From: Oryzias latipes
Taxonomy: Eukaryota > Chordata > Actinopteri > Beloniformes > Adrianichthyidae
Reading direction: 5' to 3'
DNA length: 64,000 nucleotides
Assembly: GCF_002234675.1 (NCBI RefSeq)
Contig: NC_019863.2
Span: forward strand, 3,648,609 to 3,712,608
The notes below the pieces were generated by a model that saw nothing but the letters and a program-made list of their open reading frames with translations, was not told where the DNA came from and searched no databases. This document shows positions 25,686-37,879 of the stretch, one piece after another (within the stretch, counting starts at the first letter, position 1; every line of letters starts with the position of its first letter). Made by a program: the position numbers and the translations under genes.

Positions 25686-26681
25686 AGGCTGTATTCAGAC
25701 TGGACACATTTGGTTTTCTTAAAGTGAACCAGAGTTTGTTTCCCTGATTATCTGGTTCAAATTTTCAGTCTGAATACATCTAAGTGTGACCCTGGTGTGG
25801 GACCAGGAACTGCTCTCTGACCCATCTTTTGAGGTGGACTTGGTTCGTTTCCAATCGGACTGAGCTTCAGTCTGCTCTGAGATTTCTTCGTCTGAAAACA
25901 ATCTGTTCCCGGAGCGGAACAACTGACCCAAAACGGCCACCGTAGCCGGTGGTCATGTGATGTAAACGGAGTAGGAATGTAGCAACAGATGACAACAGTT
26001 AAAAAGGTCCAACTCCTTACTTGTTAGAACATTTATTTTACAATTGTTACATGCTTTCTGGGTCTCGTCACGCGGCACACGCCCGGCAGGCGCTGCTGTG
26101 ACGTCATCCTATAAGCTACCCTGTAGTTTCCTAAACAGAATTCTCTTAAAAACAGTGCTATAACACCACAACGATGAGACACAGCAACTCACTGAAACGT
26201 GGTCAGATGAATGCAGGCTTATTCAAACAACTTTTAATGCGACACACATTGCTTCTCACCGTTTTCCCAACAATCTATCTGACATAAACACTTCAGTGTA
26301 CCTTCATGTCTTCTTATCAGTAACCGCGCTGCAGCATAGCTCAGCCTAACCAAAGCAGCAGTGAAAAGTGTTGAACCTGACGTTGATACAGGAATTGCTC
26401 AGCAAAGTATTAAGCTTGAATGAACTACCCTGAGAAGGGCTGCAAAGCTCAGGACTTCCATAATTACTTTCTCTAGTTGCTTTGCTCCATCCTTGTAATT
26501 CATGACCAATGAGTCAAGAGATTTTATTCATGTGGTTGTATTTACTAGCTTTGGTTCGAATCAGGAAAGGCCGCTTGATGGCAGTCAGAATACAGACCAA
26601 ACGCAAGGTTCAGGAATCCATCCGAATTAAGCAGACTGGATCCAAGACAAACGGTTGTCCCAGTCTGAATACACCCTTAGA
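25686..26681 (+). mobile_element. Possible DNA transposon with inverted ends (GTATTCAGACTGG)
   Basis: The left border GGCTGTATTCAGACTGGA and the right border CCCAGTCTGAATACACCC are inverted copies, about 1 kb apart. Internal echoes of the same word (TCAGTCTGAATAC near 25769 and GCAGTCAGAATACAGACC near 26582) support this. A lone related end occurs at about 56850-56872. I found no transposase frame and no clear target duplication, so it would be non-autonomous or decayed. Confidence 0.45.
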
Positions 26682-29579
26682 TGGCTTTGTTGCACACAGA
26701 AAATCAGAATAACTTACCAGAAAAACTGAACTGCAGATCTAAACAAAAAGCACTTAATTCCAAGGTTATTTTTTTTCTCTTTAAAAAAAAATGCATTGTG
26801 ATAAGTCAAGCCTAAAGTCTCCTTTTTAATAACAGGAAGTACAAAGAAGTATGACATTGTTTTTAGTTGTTTTTTTGAAAAGAGAAAAACCTTTTGGACT
26901 TAAAACAAAAAAATGTATACATTTAAAAATTGAAATATGACTAAAATATTTAAATGTTTAAATTTTGGACTAAAAGTTTTCAGTTGCAGTGCCCTTTTTC
27001 AGCACTGGGGGCAATGTCATGGAGGTCATAGGTCAAAGGAAGAAACCTCTCCACAGATTGAAAAACTGTACGTTTATTTTTACACAACACCTACTTTTTC
27101 ACTATTATACAGACTTTAATTTAGTAGTATTGAGTGCCGTTAGAAAAAATAAACCACAAACCCATCAGTTGAAGACACCCCGGAAGAAATTGACAGCACA
27201 AGAAAAGTGGGAAGAAGTGATGCCTTTTGTGGCCTGTCATGGAAGAAACTTTTCATTCTTTAATATGTTCCAGTGGTGATAAGTGTGTATGTTGCGGCTG
27301 TCTGGGGCAAGGAGGAGAGGAAAGCCAAGGGGTGGGGAGGAAGCAGGAGCTAGTGAGGTTTGAAAGGTGTGTGAGTATGACAGGCCGTTAGGGGCTCCCC
27401 GTCCCTGACCACAGGACCACTGAGAGACAACACATGCCTGCTTTTAATACTGGCCCTGCAGAAAACCAGAGCAAGGCAGCGTTCCGTTTGAAACCGGAAT
27501 TCAGTAAAACAAGTGTATCCTGATGTGGTGAAGAGCTGGGGTGAGCAGGGGAGAAAAGGGAGAGAAGATACTGAGGCCAGGCCTCTCTCCATCTCTTGTC
27601 TAAATTGTCACATTACATAGACGGTTGTGCATACGGTAGGATGGGGGGGAGGGGGGGGGGGGTTTAGAAAACATGCTTTACTTTTAATACACACTTGAAA
27701 AACATATCTTCCACAAGAAATTATGGTAGGTGTTGAGATCCTTTTCTGACCTAAAAGATTGGAGGATTTTTTTATTTCCCTTTCTAACCTATTCAAAAAA
27801 TATACCTTTTTTATGCTCATGTGTGAACAGAAAGTAATCAAGCCTCCTTGTTCTTTCTTTTTTTTCTTACTCAAACGGATGAACTGTGGTTTGGAAACAG
27901 AAAATCTGTTTATGTCTAAATGTTTACCAGCAAAAGGAATAAAATTGTGCTGTTAGCTCCTTTGCTAGCAACCAATGCTAGCAGATTTGTTAGTTATGAA
28001 TACACTGAGTTCATAAACCATGTTGGAAGCAGGTCATGGAGTATTACATACATGTATTGTGATGAAGCTGTGTGTGCATAAACAACAGCACTTCTTCAGA
28101 GCATGCTCTGTGTATACGTTTTTGAGCCTTTGAATACATTGAGGTCCAATAGTCTGTAGTCTGCTACAGCTGTTGCTGCTCTCTCATTTTCAAAGACGGA
28201 CAGCAAGAAAGGCAGAGAAAAGGCAATCTTTGTGAAATCCAAGGATTTACTCATCTGAAAATACTGGCTGATAGGAAAACCCTAAAACAAATGTGGTTAG
28301 AAATGTGCCTGCTTCAAAGTCAACCTTCGATTAAAATCTAGCATTCATTTATTTTACAGGCCGTGTTTGTGAAATTCTGAAGAAATCGAGAAAGTTTGAG
28401 TGCGTGGGTGGTAAAGGATGTGGTAAGGCAGCCCAATGGTCAGCTGTGTTCCTCTTCAGTCTGCTGCTTTCTGTGGTGCACCTGGAGAAATCTGGCAAAA
28501 CCGACGTGTTTTTTCACTGCTGCATCTTCTCTAAATCCCACTACATTCTCGTTTGTGCATTTTTTTTCGCAAAACATTCTGCAAAATAAGAAGTATTTAA
28601 AAATAAACGTGTAGTTTGTCAATCTTCTAGGTCACAAAATGCAATGCTGAGAAAGATCTGGAACTGTATCATTACATGCTACTTTTTATACTTTTAGTCA
28701 AACTTTGCAACTGAGGTTGGGCCCCTGTCCACATGTGAGTGAGAACAGAATAAAGTGCTTCTGCTGCATTAGCATGGTCCCAACACACAAAGGCTGTGAA
28801 GGAAGTTGGATTTTAAGATGGAAAAGTCTGTTTTTTTCTGAATAAAAAGAAAGAAACATAACAAACTTGTCTCATGGTCCTCTTTAGGCCACAAAAAAGA
28901 CTGCGTGCCAGATTCCCTTTTGAATAAAACACATCTAACTGTGTTATCAGTGCAGAACTAGCATAGATACAGTAGAAAATTCAGGTATAATCACTGTTCA
29001 AATTCAAGAAGTTGGCTTTGTGGACAAATTTTAGCCCAAAAGGATGTTAAAAAGAGTTGGACTGTCTCTGTTTGACTGTAGCAATCTGTCTAATATATTT
29101 GGTTGTAAGAGTCTGAAAGTGTCTTGAAGTTAAGGCACAGCAACTGGACTTAAAATCCTCTTCACCACTGGCTTCAACGGTCGAGGAAGAACTTTTTAAG
29201 CCCAGTTGCTACGATGAATGAGAACCTTCACCGACAGTGTAAAAAGTGTGGTGCCGGTTTTGTCAGTGTGAGGTTTTGGACTTGCAAATGAACAAAAGCC
29301 TTTCTGTGACCCCGATGCAAATGAAAACAAAGGACGTTTTCTGTACATCATTTCATGTCATCATGAAGGAACTAAAAGACTCCAAAGTCTGCTCGAAACC
29401 AATAGAACTCCATGACTAATGAATCCTGGAGGTTATGGTGCAGACACCACAAAGCTCAGCCAGAACAAGATGGCGTCTTGTAAACATAAGGTCATGGTGA
29501 CAACACTGCCTGCATCCTTGGAGATTTCTCTACAAAGTAATTCTCTTTAGCTTAGTCATTCATTTTGGAGGGTTTCAGT
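26682..29579. other. Intergenic DNA without recognised genes
   Basis: No exon with good splice sites or homology was found. A G-rich tract lies at 27643-27662 (19 of 20 G), part of a purine-rich strand near 27540-27662. Short open frames such as those around 28400-28620 overlap one another in several frames and look like chance. Confidence 0.4.
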
Positions 29580-30640
29580 TATATTTTAATATTCAAAATA
29601 AATATAGTTTATCCGATCGTTGATCATGTAAACGGTCATTCAGATCGTGTGTCACTTCTGTTCTGGTTTACATCATGCATAGATGGTGTTTCGCTGAGAG
29701 AAAGCTTTGAAGCGCATACAGGACCGACCAGCTGCTCTGCGGACGCCCCGTGAAAAGCGCCGCTCCGCTCTCGCCCCGCTGGCTCTCCCTTCTCTTACAC
29801 CCCTCATGAGGGAGATGTGGGGAAAGAGCACTTCGTGCCCCCCGACACTCACTCGGTCCACTGGCACCCGAGTGGGCAGAGGAGCCGGATTAATAACTTT
29901 GTGTCTGAGCGGAGGGAGGATGCTTTTTTACGTGTGCGTTTTGTTGCTTTGTTATGTGTGGGAGACTTCAGACTGCGGGCCGTCCCGCCGCTCTGGGTTA
30001 GCGGCTGCAGGACCCAGGAGGAACCGCCAGCATACTGCGGCTTTTGGGCGGTGTGTGTGAACTTTTCAGAGCAGAAATAAATGTCGCTCAGTCCTTAGAA
30101 ACTGTTCAAACAATCACGTGGATTTGTGTTTCCAGTTGTGTCCCGATAAAATAAAGACTGATGTTATTCCCAGACATTTACGTGCAGCCAAAATGCAGAT
30201 TGCAGCGTTTTATGGTCCTGGATTTTGTGTCCATCAGGCTAATGTTGTTAGCCTGTGTTTATAGCCTGTCCTAACCCTTCTCCCAGCTCCGTTCTTCCAC
30301 AAAAAAAGCACTAACCACACGGATTAAATAAAACGATGAGCAAACAGGCGCTTCATACTATTCATGACATTAATAAAAGCACGTTTGGAAGATCGTCTCA
30401 TATATTACCAAGCTGCTGCATAAAATAAACGTCTGTGGCAGCTCTTTGTTTCGAACAGGACCTATTTCCTCATCCGGGTTTTTGAAGCACTACTGCGCAT
30501 GCCCAAATGATTCATTCCGACCGAAAGTGTTAGCCATGGGAACGTTTGTTCTAATCGGAAAAAGGTTTTCTGTGCCCATGTGCACGGGTGAATTTTAACC
30601 CGACCATTGATCCGATCAAGATATTTTGCCCATGTAACCG
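29580..30640. other. GC-richer anonymous segment, possible transposon
   Basis: The segment stands out from its AT-rich surroundings by higher GC content. The outer parts share inverted words: ATCCGATCGTTGATCATGTAAAC near 29610-29632 (described only) against TTGATCCGATC and CCCATGTAACCGCGG near 30607-30642. This hints at degenerate terminal inverted repeats. No coding similarity was recognised in the open frames between 29673 and 30080. Confidence 0.25.
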
Positions 30641-30703
30641 CGGTTAGTGTTAAGGGGGCGTTTTTGTCACTTGGGGGGTGGTATTTAGGGGTGTGTTTGT
30701 CAC

Positions 30704-30928
30704 TTGTGGTCCATCCTCTGCTCCTTTTACTGGGACGGGCGAGTTACACCACACTTTTGGACTATAGGACGCGTCTGCTTGCCCTGTTCTTTGGAGCCGC
30801 ATGGCAACGAGACGGACTCTGGAGATGAGGAAAGGGAAGCTGGTGTGTTTGATAGAAATTTAGCCCAGCTGTTCATTTCAGATACAGAAGATGAGGACTT
30901 TGATGGATTTTTGGAGGCTGATGACTGA
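30704..30928 (+). CDS. Short ORF with acidic C terminus, unknown
   Basis: A 74-codon frame ending in a very acidic stretch (SGDEEREAGVFDRN, then DTEDEDFDGFLEADD), followed within 20 nt by AATAAAAATAAATC. Acidic, Asp/Glu-rich stretches of this kind occur at the N termini of some DNA transposases, but no catalytic domain follows. It could be a transposon remnant or chance. The start codon is arbitrary and no function is assigned. Confidence 0.2.
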   Translation: MWSILCSFYWDGRVTPHFWTIGRVCLPCSLEPHGNETDSGDEEREAGVFDRNLAQLFISDTEDEDFDGFLEADD

Positions 30929-31124
30929 AAAAAAATAAAAATAAATCACAACCAACATGTTTTGCGCTCGCTGCCTTTTTAAAACACCTCAGCATGCATG
31001 TTTTACCGGTATGTGTTAACGTCAAATACAGAAAAAAACATCCATAACTGAAACTGCGACGTTTAATCCAGCCCTGTTGTATTATAAGTAAAGGAGTGTG
31101 TTATGGGAAATAACATGGCTTAAA

Positions 31125-31153
31125 TTGTGTGTTTGTGTGTGTGTGTGTGTCTG
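31125..31153 (+). repeat. (TG)n microsatellite
   Basis: Short run of TG dinucleotides with one interruption. The DNA from about 30940 to 31800 around it holds no gene that I can recognise. Confidence 0.7.
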
Positions 31154-31807
31154 GCACCCAAAACCAAGGTAAGAAAATGCAGCGGGTTTTTAATCTGTCA
31201 GTCCTTATTTAAACTAGAAACATTTTGACCAACTGAACCATTTGATACCGAGAAAAATAATTCAATCAATAAATAATATTACATGTAAATTGATCTGAAA
31301 CATTAACACAGCAGCACCAATATATTTGACGTTTTTCGTCTGAAGAAATAGATCAAAACATTGTGTTGATTTTTTTCCTAAATGATTGTTTATTTATGAT
31401 CTCATAAAGTGCAGCTGTTTTCCTGCATTACCTGCTGTCTTCATGTCAAATACTGACACCAACTAAAGACAGGCAGACAAAGACTACATTTATGGAAAAC
31501 AAAGACACGTCATCAAAATGTCTACAATAGTTCATAAAGAATGACATTATTAGCATAATTGGCATGAGTAATCTAAAGGCACGCCACGATCCTGGTGTTG
31601 CGCAATAGAGGCTGCGCTGCCTGAGCCCACTACCCCTCCCCTTTCCTTCTATGGCTCGAGTGTGACAGGAGACAGGAACAGCTGCTGGGACGGAAATTCA
31701 TAGGTTTCTATTCTAAACTCTGTATATAACAGATAATAGGAAACCAATAGTTTTTTTCCAAGCATTGCCCCACCACCGCCCCCTGTTGAAATTGCCTGGG
31801 GCAATTG

Positions 31808-32279
31808 TAAAATCGTTCCCAGTGGTCTTTGATTAGGATTATGCCATTTTTAGGCAACATTAAAAACCTGAGTTATTTTCTTAGATAAAGTTTCGGTAGA
31901 GCAGCAGGAGTTCATTGGAAATTCACCGCTGAGTTGTAGGAGAAACTGTTGGTGTAGAGAAACCCCACCCATCTTCTTGTCACCCATATCTGAGAGCTCT
32001 CTGGTCACACCCTCTCCTAATCTAACATTAGGGGTGCAACAAAAATGGTAAGCAGTATCAGAGCTCAGCTCTGATAGATTCCAGCTCAGATGAGGAAAAC
32101 GAAGACGTTCGTGGATGTTTTTGTCTGTGAGTGGATGCAAGCAGGGAGCTTGTGGCCCGCCAATTCTAGCATGTCACTGCTGCAAGCTCTTTCATATCGT
32201 CTGTTCAAAAATGGTTTGAATAAAAAAATACTCAGAAACACAATTTTAATCTTACTTTTCTTCATACATGTCCTCCATC
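31808..32279 (+). repeat. Rep-A repeat, copy 4 (3' end replaced by SINE)
   Basis: Shares CCCAGTGGTCTTTGATTA, the AGCAGCAGGAGTTCATTGG block, CCAGCTCAGATGAGGAAAAC and GCAGGGAGCTTGTGGCCCGCC with the other copies. The acidic frame is interrupted here (DSSSDEENEDVRG, then a stop soon after). The usual terminus is lost where the SINE at 32280 begins. Confidence 0.6.
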
Positions 32280-32529
32280 GGGCGGCCATGGTGCAGCGGT
32301 AGGGCGGTCGACCACTTATCGTAAGATTGCTGCTCGCCCTTGTGTTGAAGTGTCCTTGGGCAAGACACTGAACCCCACCTTGCCTCTGGTGGAAGGTTGC
32401 CGCCTCTCTTTGGCATCAGCCGCCATCAGCGTGTGAATGTGTGTGTGAATGGGTGAATGGGACTGTGACTGTAAAGCGCTTTGGACCTTCAAGGAAGGTA
32501 GAAGCGCTATGTAAGTATACGCCATATAC
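32280..32529 (+). mobile_element. tRNA-derived SINE-like element
   Basis: The head GGCGGCCATGGTGCAGCGG resembles a tRNA-like A-box region. The body has GTGTCCTTGGGCAAGACACT and GTGTGTGTGAATGGGTGAATG. The tail has TGTAAAGCGCTTTGGACC and GTAGAAGCGCTATGTAAG. This arrangement is shared by very common short repeats in teleost genomes. It is inserted at the 3' end of Rep-A copy 4. Confidence 0.7.
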
Positions 32530-32625
32530 CAGCGGTCCCCAACTTTTATTGCACCACGGACCGGTTTAATGTCTGGCAAAATTCTCACGGACCGGTATGT
32601 TAACTGTGGCGGACACACGACACAA
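32530..32625 (+). mobile_element. Fragment of an hAT-type MITE end
   Basis: Begins CAGCGGTCCCCAAC and continues with GCACCACGGACCGGTTT and TCTCACGGACCGGT, which is the left end of a widespread vertebrate hAT-related short element. Only this end remains before it meets the Tc1 relic. No right end or target duplication is visible. Confidence 0.55.
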
Positions 32626-32629
32626 AGGT

Positions 32630-33440
32630 TCTCTATTGGGTTCTGGTGAGTGTGGAGGCTGTTTGAGTCCAGAGAACTCACTATCATGTTCAAGAAACCA
32701 GTCTGAGATGATTCCAGCCTTATGACATGGTTCCTTATCCTGCTGGAAGTAGCATCTGAAGATGGTCCACTGTGGTCAGAAAGGGATGGACATGGTCACT
32801 AACAATAGTCAGGCTATGGCATTGGAACTGGGCTAATTTGGTAATAAGGGACCCAAGGTGGGCCAAGAAAATATCTCCCACACCATGACACCACCACCAC
32901 CCTGACGCGTTAATAGAAGGCAGGATGGATCCATGCTTTCATGTTGTTGATGCCAAATTCTGACCCTACCATTCCAATGTGGCAGCAGAAATGGAGACTC
33001 ATCAGACCAGACAACGGTTTTACAATCTTCTATTGTTCAGTTTTGGTGAGTCTGTGTGAATTGAAGCCTCTGTTTCCTGTTCTTAGCTGACAGCAGTGGT
33101 ACCTGGTGTGGTCTTCTGCTGCTGTAGTCCATCCACCTCCAGGTTGGACGTGTGTGTTCAGAGATGCTCTTCTGCAGACCTCGGTTGAAACCAGTGGTTC
33201 TTTGAGTTTCTGTTGTCTTTCTATCAGCTGGAACTCCTCAGACCAGCTCGTCTGGCACCAACAACCATGCCACGTTCAAAGTCACTTCAATCACCTTTCT
33301 TCTCCAGTCTGATGCTCGGTTTGAACTGCAGCAGATTGTCTGGACTACACGCCTAAAAGCATTGAGTTGCTGCCATGTGATTGGCTGATTACAAATTTGT
33401 GATATGAGCAGTTGGACAGGTGTGCCTAGGTGTGTGTGAT
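32630..33440 (-). pseudogene. Decayed Tc1-like transposase copy
   Basis: Read on the minus strand, the segment follows the typical order of a Tc1 transposase gene. It shows NASGWWWCHGVGDIFLA (about 32850-32915 region) and a downstream stretch built around CAGGATAAGGAACCATGTC at its left, in multiple broken frames with many stops. It is truncated at the left by the hAT fragment and cannot encode protein. The identification rests on recognising nucleotide and peptide words, not on an alignment. Confidence 0.7.
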
Positions 33441-34349
33441 ATAGAGGAACATGTTCTCAAGACATTTTAGTTCACATTTACATTTGGTGACTTGGCAGAT
33501 TGTTTTTTCCAAAATGGCTTAAAAGTAAAATGCAGTAGCAAAACCAATGTCAAAGCCACATCCCAGTTTAAATGCCAAAACAAAAAAAACATTTAGGATG
33601 CAAAGTTTTGGAGTTAGAAAACGTCACACAAGTTTGCCTCTTTCTAAAATAGATAACTTATTTGTCTGAACTCTCTTAGATTTGTATACATGTTGTTTAG
33701 AAGAGAGTTGCTTTAAACATATATTAAACATATTGTAATTAATTTAAAGAGTAAAAGCTTGAACACAGTTGAACAATTATAGTGTATGTTACTGTTTTAT
33801 CAGAGAATTTTACCCACACTCTTCTGTCCATCCAAAAACGGCCTGAAATGAGGTGATGAAGCAGCAACGCCAGTTTGCATCACCATCACCTCTAGATGTC
33901 ACTGTTCATCTACATATTTCAACCTTGCACTGTTCTGCAGCATCAGTTGTCCTGATATGCCTTTCATAAAGATTACAAAAGTCAATTTTCGTTACACACT
34001 GTTTCAGACTGCTGACTCATGATTCACACCCTCATCATCTGAATTCAAAAGATAACATTAAACTTTGAAACTTTTGAAACAAATACTACAAAACCTTAAT
34101 AAATATTTAAACATTTATTATGAGACATAATTGAATAATTTTAGTTTTTAATAAGTGACTTGTTTTTGTTCAAATGTAATCAGACTGTTGAATGACTTAA
34201 ACAGAATCATTTTTCAACCTTTCACAGAAATCGTCAATCACAGACGTAAAGCAGAAAAAGAAAAATATATGTATTCATTATGAATATAGAAGTGACGTCA
34301 TCACACTGACCGCAGCTGCTGACAGAGTTAACAGACGTGACAAACCACA
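33441..34349. other. AT-rich intergenic DNA
   Basis: No gene was seen. A perfect CRE palindrome, TGACGTCA, occurs at 34293-34300 close to the foldback at 34350, but there is no transcript evidence to attach it to. Confidence 0.35.
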
Positions 34350-34479
34350 TGCAGCTTGTAAATGTATTAATATTCTATATGCTAAAGAATTGATGTATCG
34401 TTTGCTGTGGTTTAGTTATCAAACACTACATCATTATTTAACAGTATCAGGTGGAATATTAATACATTTACAAGCTGCA
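34350..34479. repeat. 130-nt foldback with 26-bp perfect arms
   Basis: The arms at 34350-34375 and 34454-34479 are perfect 26-bp reverse complements (TGCAGCTTGTAAATGTATTA at the outer end). The 78-bp interior has a second, nearly matching inner pair, GATGTATCGTTTG and CAAACACTACATC, so the whole region can fold into one long stem. It may be a small foldback MITE or a hairpin-RNA precursor. No target duplication was seen. Confidence 0.8.
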
Positions 34480-36140
34480 GCACCTTGGTTATCCTCAACT
34501 TTCAGTTCCTCCAACCCTGCATTGATCACTAAAAATGCTCGGCTTGTGACTCTTTAATCACCTCTAACCCACCACAAGGTGACGGAGCCTCCTCACAGAG
34601 CTGATCCAGACTGTTGGGTTTTTTCATGAGGAGGCTTACATGCTCTCCAGAAGATGCAAACGTCACCATTCGGTTATTCCAGGAGAACATTCTGGTTTCA
34701 CGCTGTTCAAAGCATTAAGAGCTGCAGCTCAGAGGCAGGAATATTCACACACAAACACACTTCCAAGCTCTTCTTTCTTTTTCTGTCATTTGCTGTGACC
34801 TTTGACTTTTTCGAGTGTTGGAAAAACAAGTTGAAAAAAATAGTTTATGTAAATATTCTGTTTTATTTAATTTATTGCCTAAGTTTTTGTTCAAATTAGT
34901 GAATGTGAATTTGGGTGACATGGTTAAAAATTAATTAATTTAGACAAATACCTGAATACTTGAAAACAGTATGACTGTGTGAAATTCATCAACACAATAA
35001 ACTGATTTTTAAGGATAAATTAAGCAAATTGATAATTGAACGATCAGTTTTGTTGCCTCTTCTGTCTCTACCTTCAGCAAAAAATAACCATTCATGGGGT
35101 CATCTTTCTCACATCTTACCAAAACACAGACCAAAGAACGGCACTTCAAATTCCTCAACAGCTTGGCAGATGTGGGAGTAAAAAAAAATCCTATTTGGAC
35201 TAAAGATTGGCCCTTTAGTTTTTTTTATATTCTTTTGAGTGTTTCTCTCTGTTTCAAACAAACATTCACTGGACAGTGGGCAAAGCAAGAAAGTGTCCAA
35301 CCTCTGAACGAGCAGCAAAGACCAGATGTTGAACAGCATTCCAAATGATGAGGAGAAGGTCACCCTCTGCTCTCTTCTTGTTCTTCTCCCTCTGGATTTA
35401 AAAGGAAGCAACAAATAAAGAAACTTATTACAATAAGACACAAAACAGAAGGAACACCTCTGAAAAAGTCATGACTGAAAGGGACAAACTGTGTTTCCAC
35501 AACCCAAATGAGTCTGTAAAAGATTAGGAGAGTTTTGTTGTCTGCTGCTGATGGGCCTGCATTCGTCAAACTGTGTCTGCACGGGGCATGACACTGGTTT
35601 AACAAGGTAATGTGAAAAATGGCAAATCCCTTTGTCATAATAGAGGGTATGATAAAGAGGAAGAGGAGGACGAGGCTCTCTCCTGGCTGGATTGACTTTA
35701 TGTTTGACCTTTTCAGGAAGAAGAAATAATCCTTGAATATAATAGACTGTAAGATATGAAAAATGACTGAGCTGTTATCTCTGTTACCATGGAGACCATC
35801 AGCAGGGCCCAAGGCTGCTGCAGCTGCCAAGTTATTAAGCACCCAGCTTGTATTTATTGGAAAAATACCTTTTTCAGTCTGACTACAGGCCTCCTGAAGC
35901 ACAATGTGCTTTAACCTTGTAGAAAAGCAGAGTTTCTTATGCATCAAAGACACAACATTTGGTTTTATTATTATTGTTATTATCATTAGTATTATTATTT
36001 CTTATTAAAAAACAATGGTGAAGGTGAGGAAAATAATATTTCCCCCCATGCAACCCCCCCCCCCCCCCCCGCATGTGTTTGATAATCATGCGCACAGATC
36101 TGGTCCGTATGACCGACCCCCCCCCCTTTAGATTGTTGTT
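34480..36140. other. gata2 upstream flank, no exon seen
   Basis: No convincing exon. A 208-codon minus-strand open frame at 35360-35986 has no recognisable protein features. Around 35775-35796 a GATA-type TTATCT stands next to GTTACCATGGAGAC, which resembles an RFX-factor X-box, in a GC-richer patch that could be a conserved noncoding element. Two C-runs lie near 36053-36070 and 36117-36126. Confidence 0.3.
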
Positions 36141-36149
36141 GTGAGTTTA

Positions 36150-36660
36150 AAGGAGGGGGGCGGTAATCTGGGAGGGAGAGATAAGAAATGTCATTTATTC
36201 CACCGCACTTTGGAGCCTATTTTCTGGGCCGATCAGCCCCTTTCTCCCTGACACCTCCAGCAGCGCGCTGATAACGATTAGGCTATTTATTATCTTCACA
36301 AAGAACAAAGATTAGCCAGCACCGATGAAAAATTACCCCGGGAAGGGCTATAATCACCCACATCCAAGAATCACGCCTTCGCTGGATTTCTCCTCCTCTG
36401 ACGCGCACATCGCACCTACGAGGCAGAAGCATCTAAAGCAGGATTCCTGCGATGATTTTAATAACAAGAATCATTTCTTTTTTTATGTGTTTATCAGTTT
36501 TTTGTGTGTGTGTGTCAGTCTGATAATGAAATTCTCATCTGAATCGCTCTTTCACGTGAGGAAAGTGGGCGTAAATAAAAAGGGCGGATTGAATTAATGT
36601 CAGATGCTGAAATGGAAGTGGATGTTTGCCGCCGATAAGGTTTTATCGCAGGGCCAAATC
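36150..36660 (+). promoter_or_regulatory. gata2: GATA-rich upstream element of gata2
   Basis: GATA-factor sites (WGATAR) cluster here: AGATAA at about 36179, TGATAA at about 36269, TTATCT at about 36291, and an inverted pair GATAAGGTTTTATC at 36634-36647. The surrounding sequence is of mixed composition and lacks repeats. Mammalian Gata2 is autoregulated through upstream GATA sites, so this is a candidate autoregulatory element about 1.3-1.8 kb upstream of the likely start. Conservation has not been tested. Confidence 0.4.
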
Positions 36661-36844
36661 ACAGGGGCTCAGACTCCAAGCATGTGTATCTCCACATTAT
36701 CATGCTGATGAGCTCTAATACTGAGCTCCTAACCCTGATATGTTCCGCTGGCCTCAGCCTGAATCACAGCTCCTTCAGAAAATCATCATCTGTACAAATG
36801 GACGGTTCTGTTTGAGTTGGAGCCCAAATACAAGACCTGCAAAC

Positions 36845-37059
<215 letters not shown>

Positions 37060-37065
37060 GTAATT

Positions 37066-37118
37066 TAATCGAATCGAATCAAATCGAATCTAATCTAATC
37101 TAATCTAATCTAATCTAA
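37066..37118 (+). repeat. Degenerate (AATCG/AATCT)n array
   Basis: Pentanucleotide array directly following the AGAT array, with AATCG units first and AATCT units later. It is a compound microsatellite. Confidence 0.85.
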
Positions 37119-37879
37119 GTGTTTTTATTGTGTTTTCTTCCACAGCTCCTTGTTCTGTTCTTCATAGTCCATGCGGGTCCAGGCTGCTGATGTATTATTA
37201 ATGCTTCCACTGTGTAAATATCGCTGCTCTTCCTGGAGTTCGTCCACCGGGACAGGACCAGCTCGGCTCAGAAAAAAAGTTCCTGTTTTGCTAAATCGGA
37301 ATCTTTCTTCTTCTTCTCTTCCTCTCTCTTCTGTCCTGCAGTGACGCGGGAAAGCGGCGTCAAGCAGGCGGCAGCGCCGGTCGGTTGGGGCAGCACGCGC
37401 TCCCTCTCCAATTATTGTCTGTCAATCATGAGGGAGAGAAGGGGGGTGAGATGCAAAATGCTGAAGTCCCTTTTCTTTCCTTCCTTATGTCTGTTTTGAA
37501 TCAATTTGATATTTTCTTTCATAATTTTGTGATTGTTCTATTCTTTTGCCTTAAAACGTCGATAACCTTCAGAATATGAACTAAAAGAGCCTAAAGAAAG
37601 CCGCGCTGCTGTTGCTGCTGTTTCTGGCTGCGTTACGCACGCGCAGACGGATTTATCGGACTTTCATTTCTGCGAGTTTTGCGCAGAAATGCGACGTGAG
37701 CGGCTCACCACAGAGAGTCTGCCGCAGATAAAAATGCTGCTTCATTGTAGTTTGTTTGAAACCTGCAAAGCATCAGCTCGGCCTGTTTGATAAATACTTA
37801 CTTGACTTTTCGGTTTGTTTCCCTCCTCTGAAGAGGAGAACGAGCGGTTGCGTCTCTGCGCGTTCGTTAGCTGGAACCT

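Noticed and set aside
32280..32529. tRNA gene
   Set aside because: The A-box-like head is followed by a repeat body and tail. No cloverleaf can be completed, so it is a SINE and not a functional tRNA.
35360..35986. 208-codon minus-strand open frame upstream of gata2
   Set aside because: Despite its length it has no recognisable domain and the composition expected of translated AT-rich DNA. There is no start context or splice support, and it overlaps other open frames.
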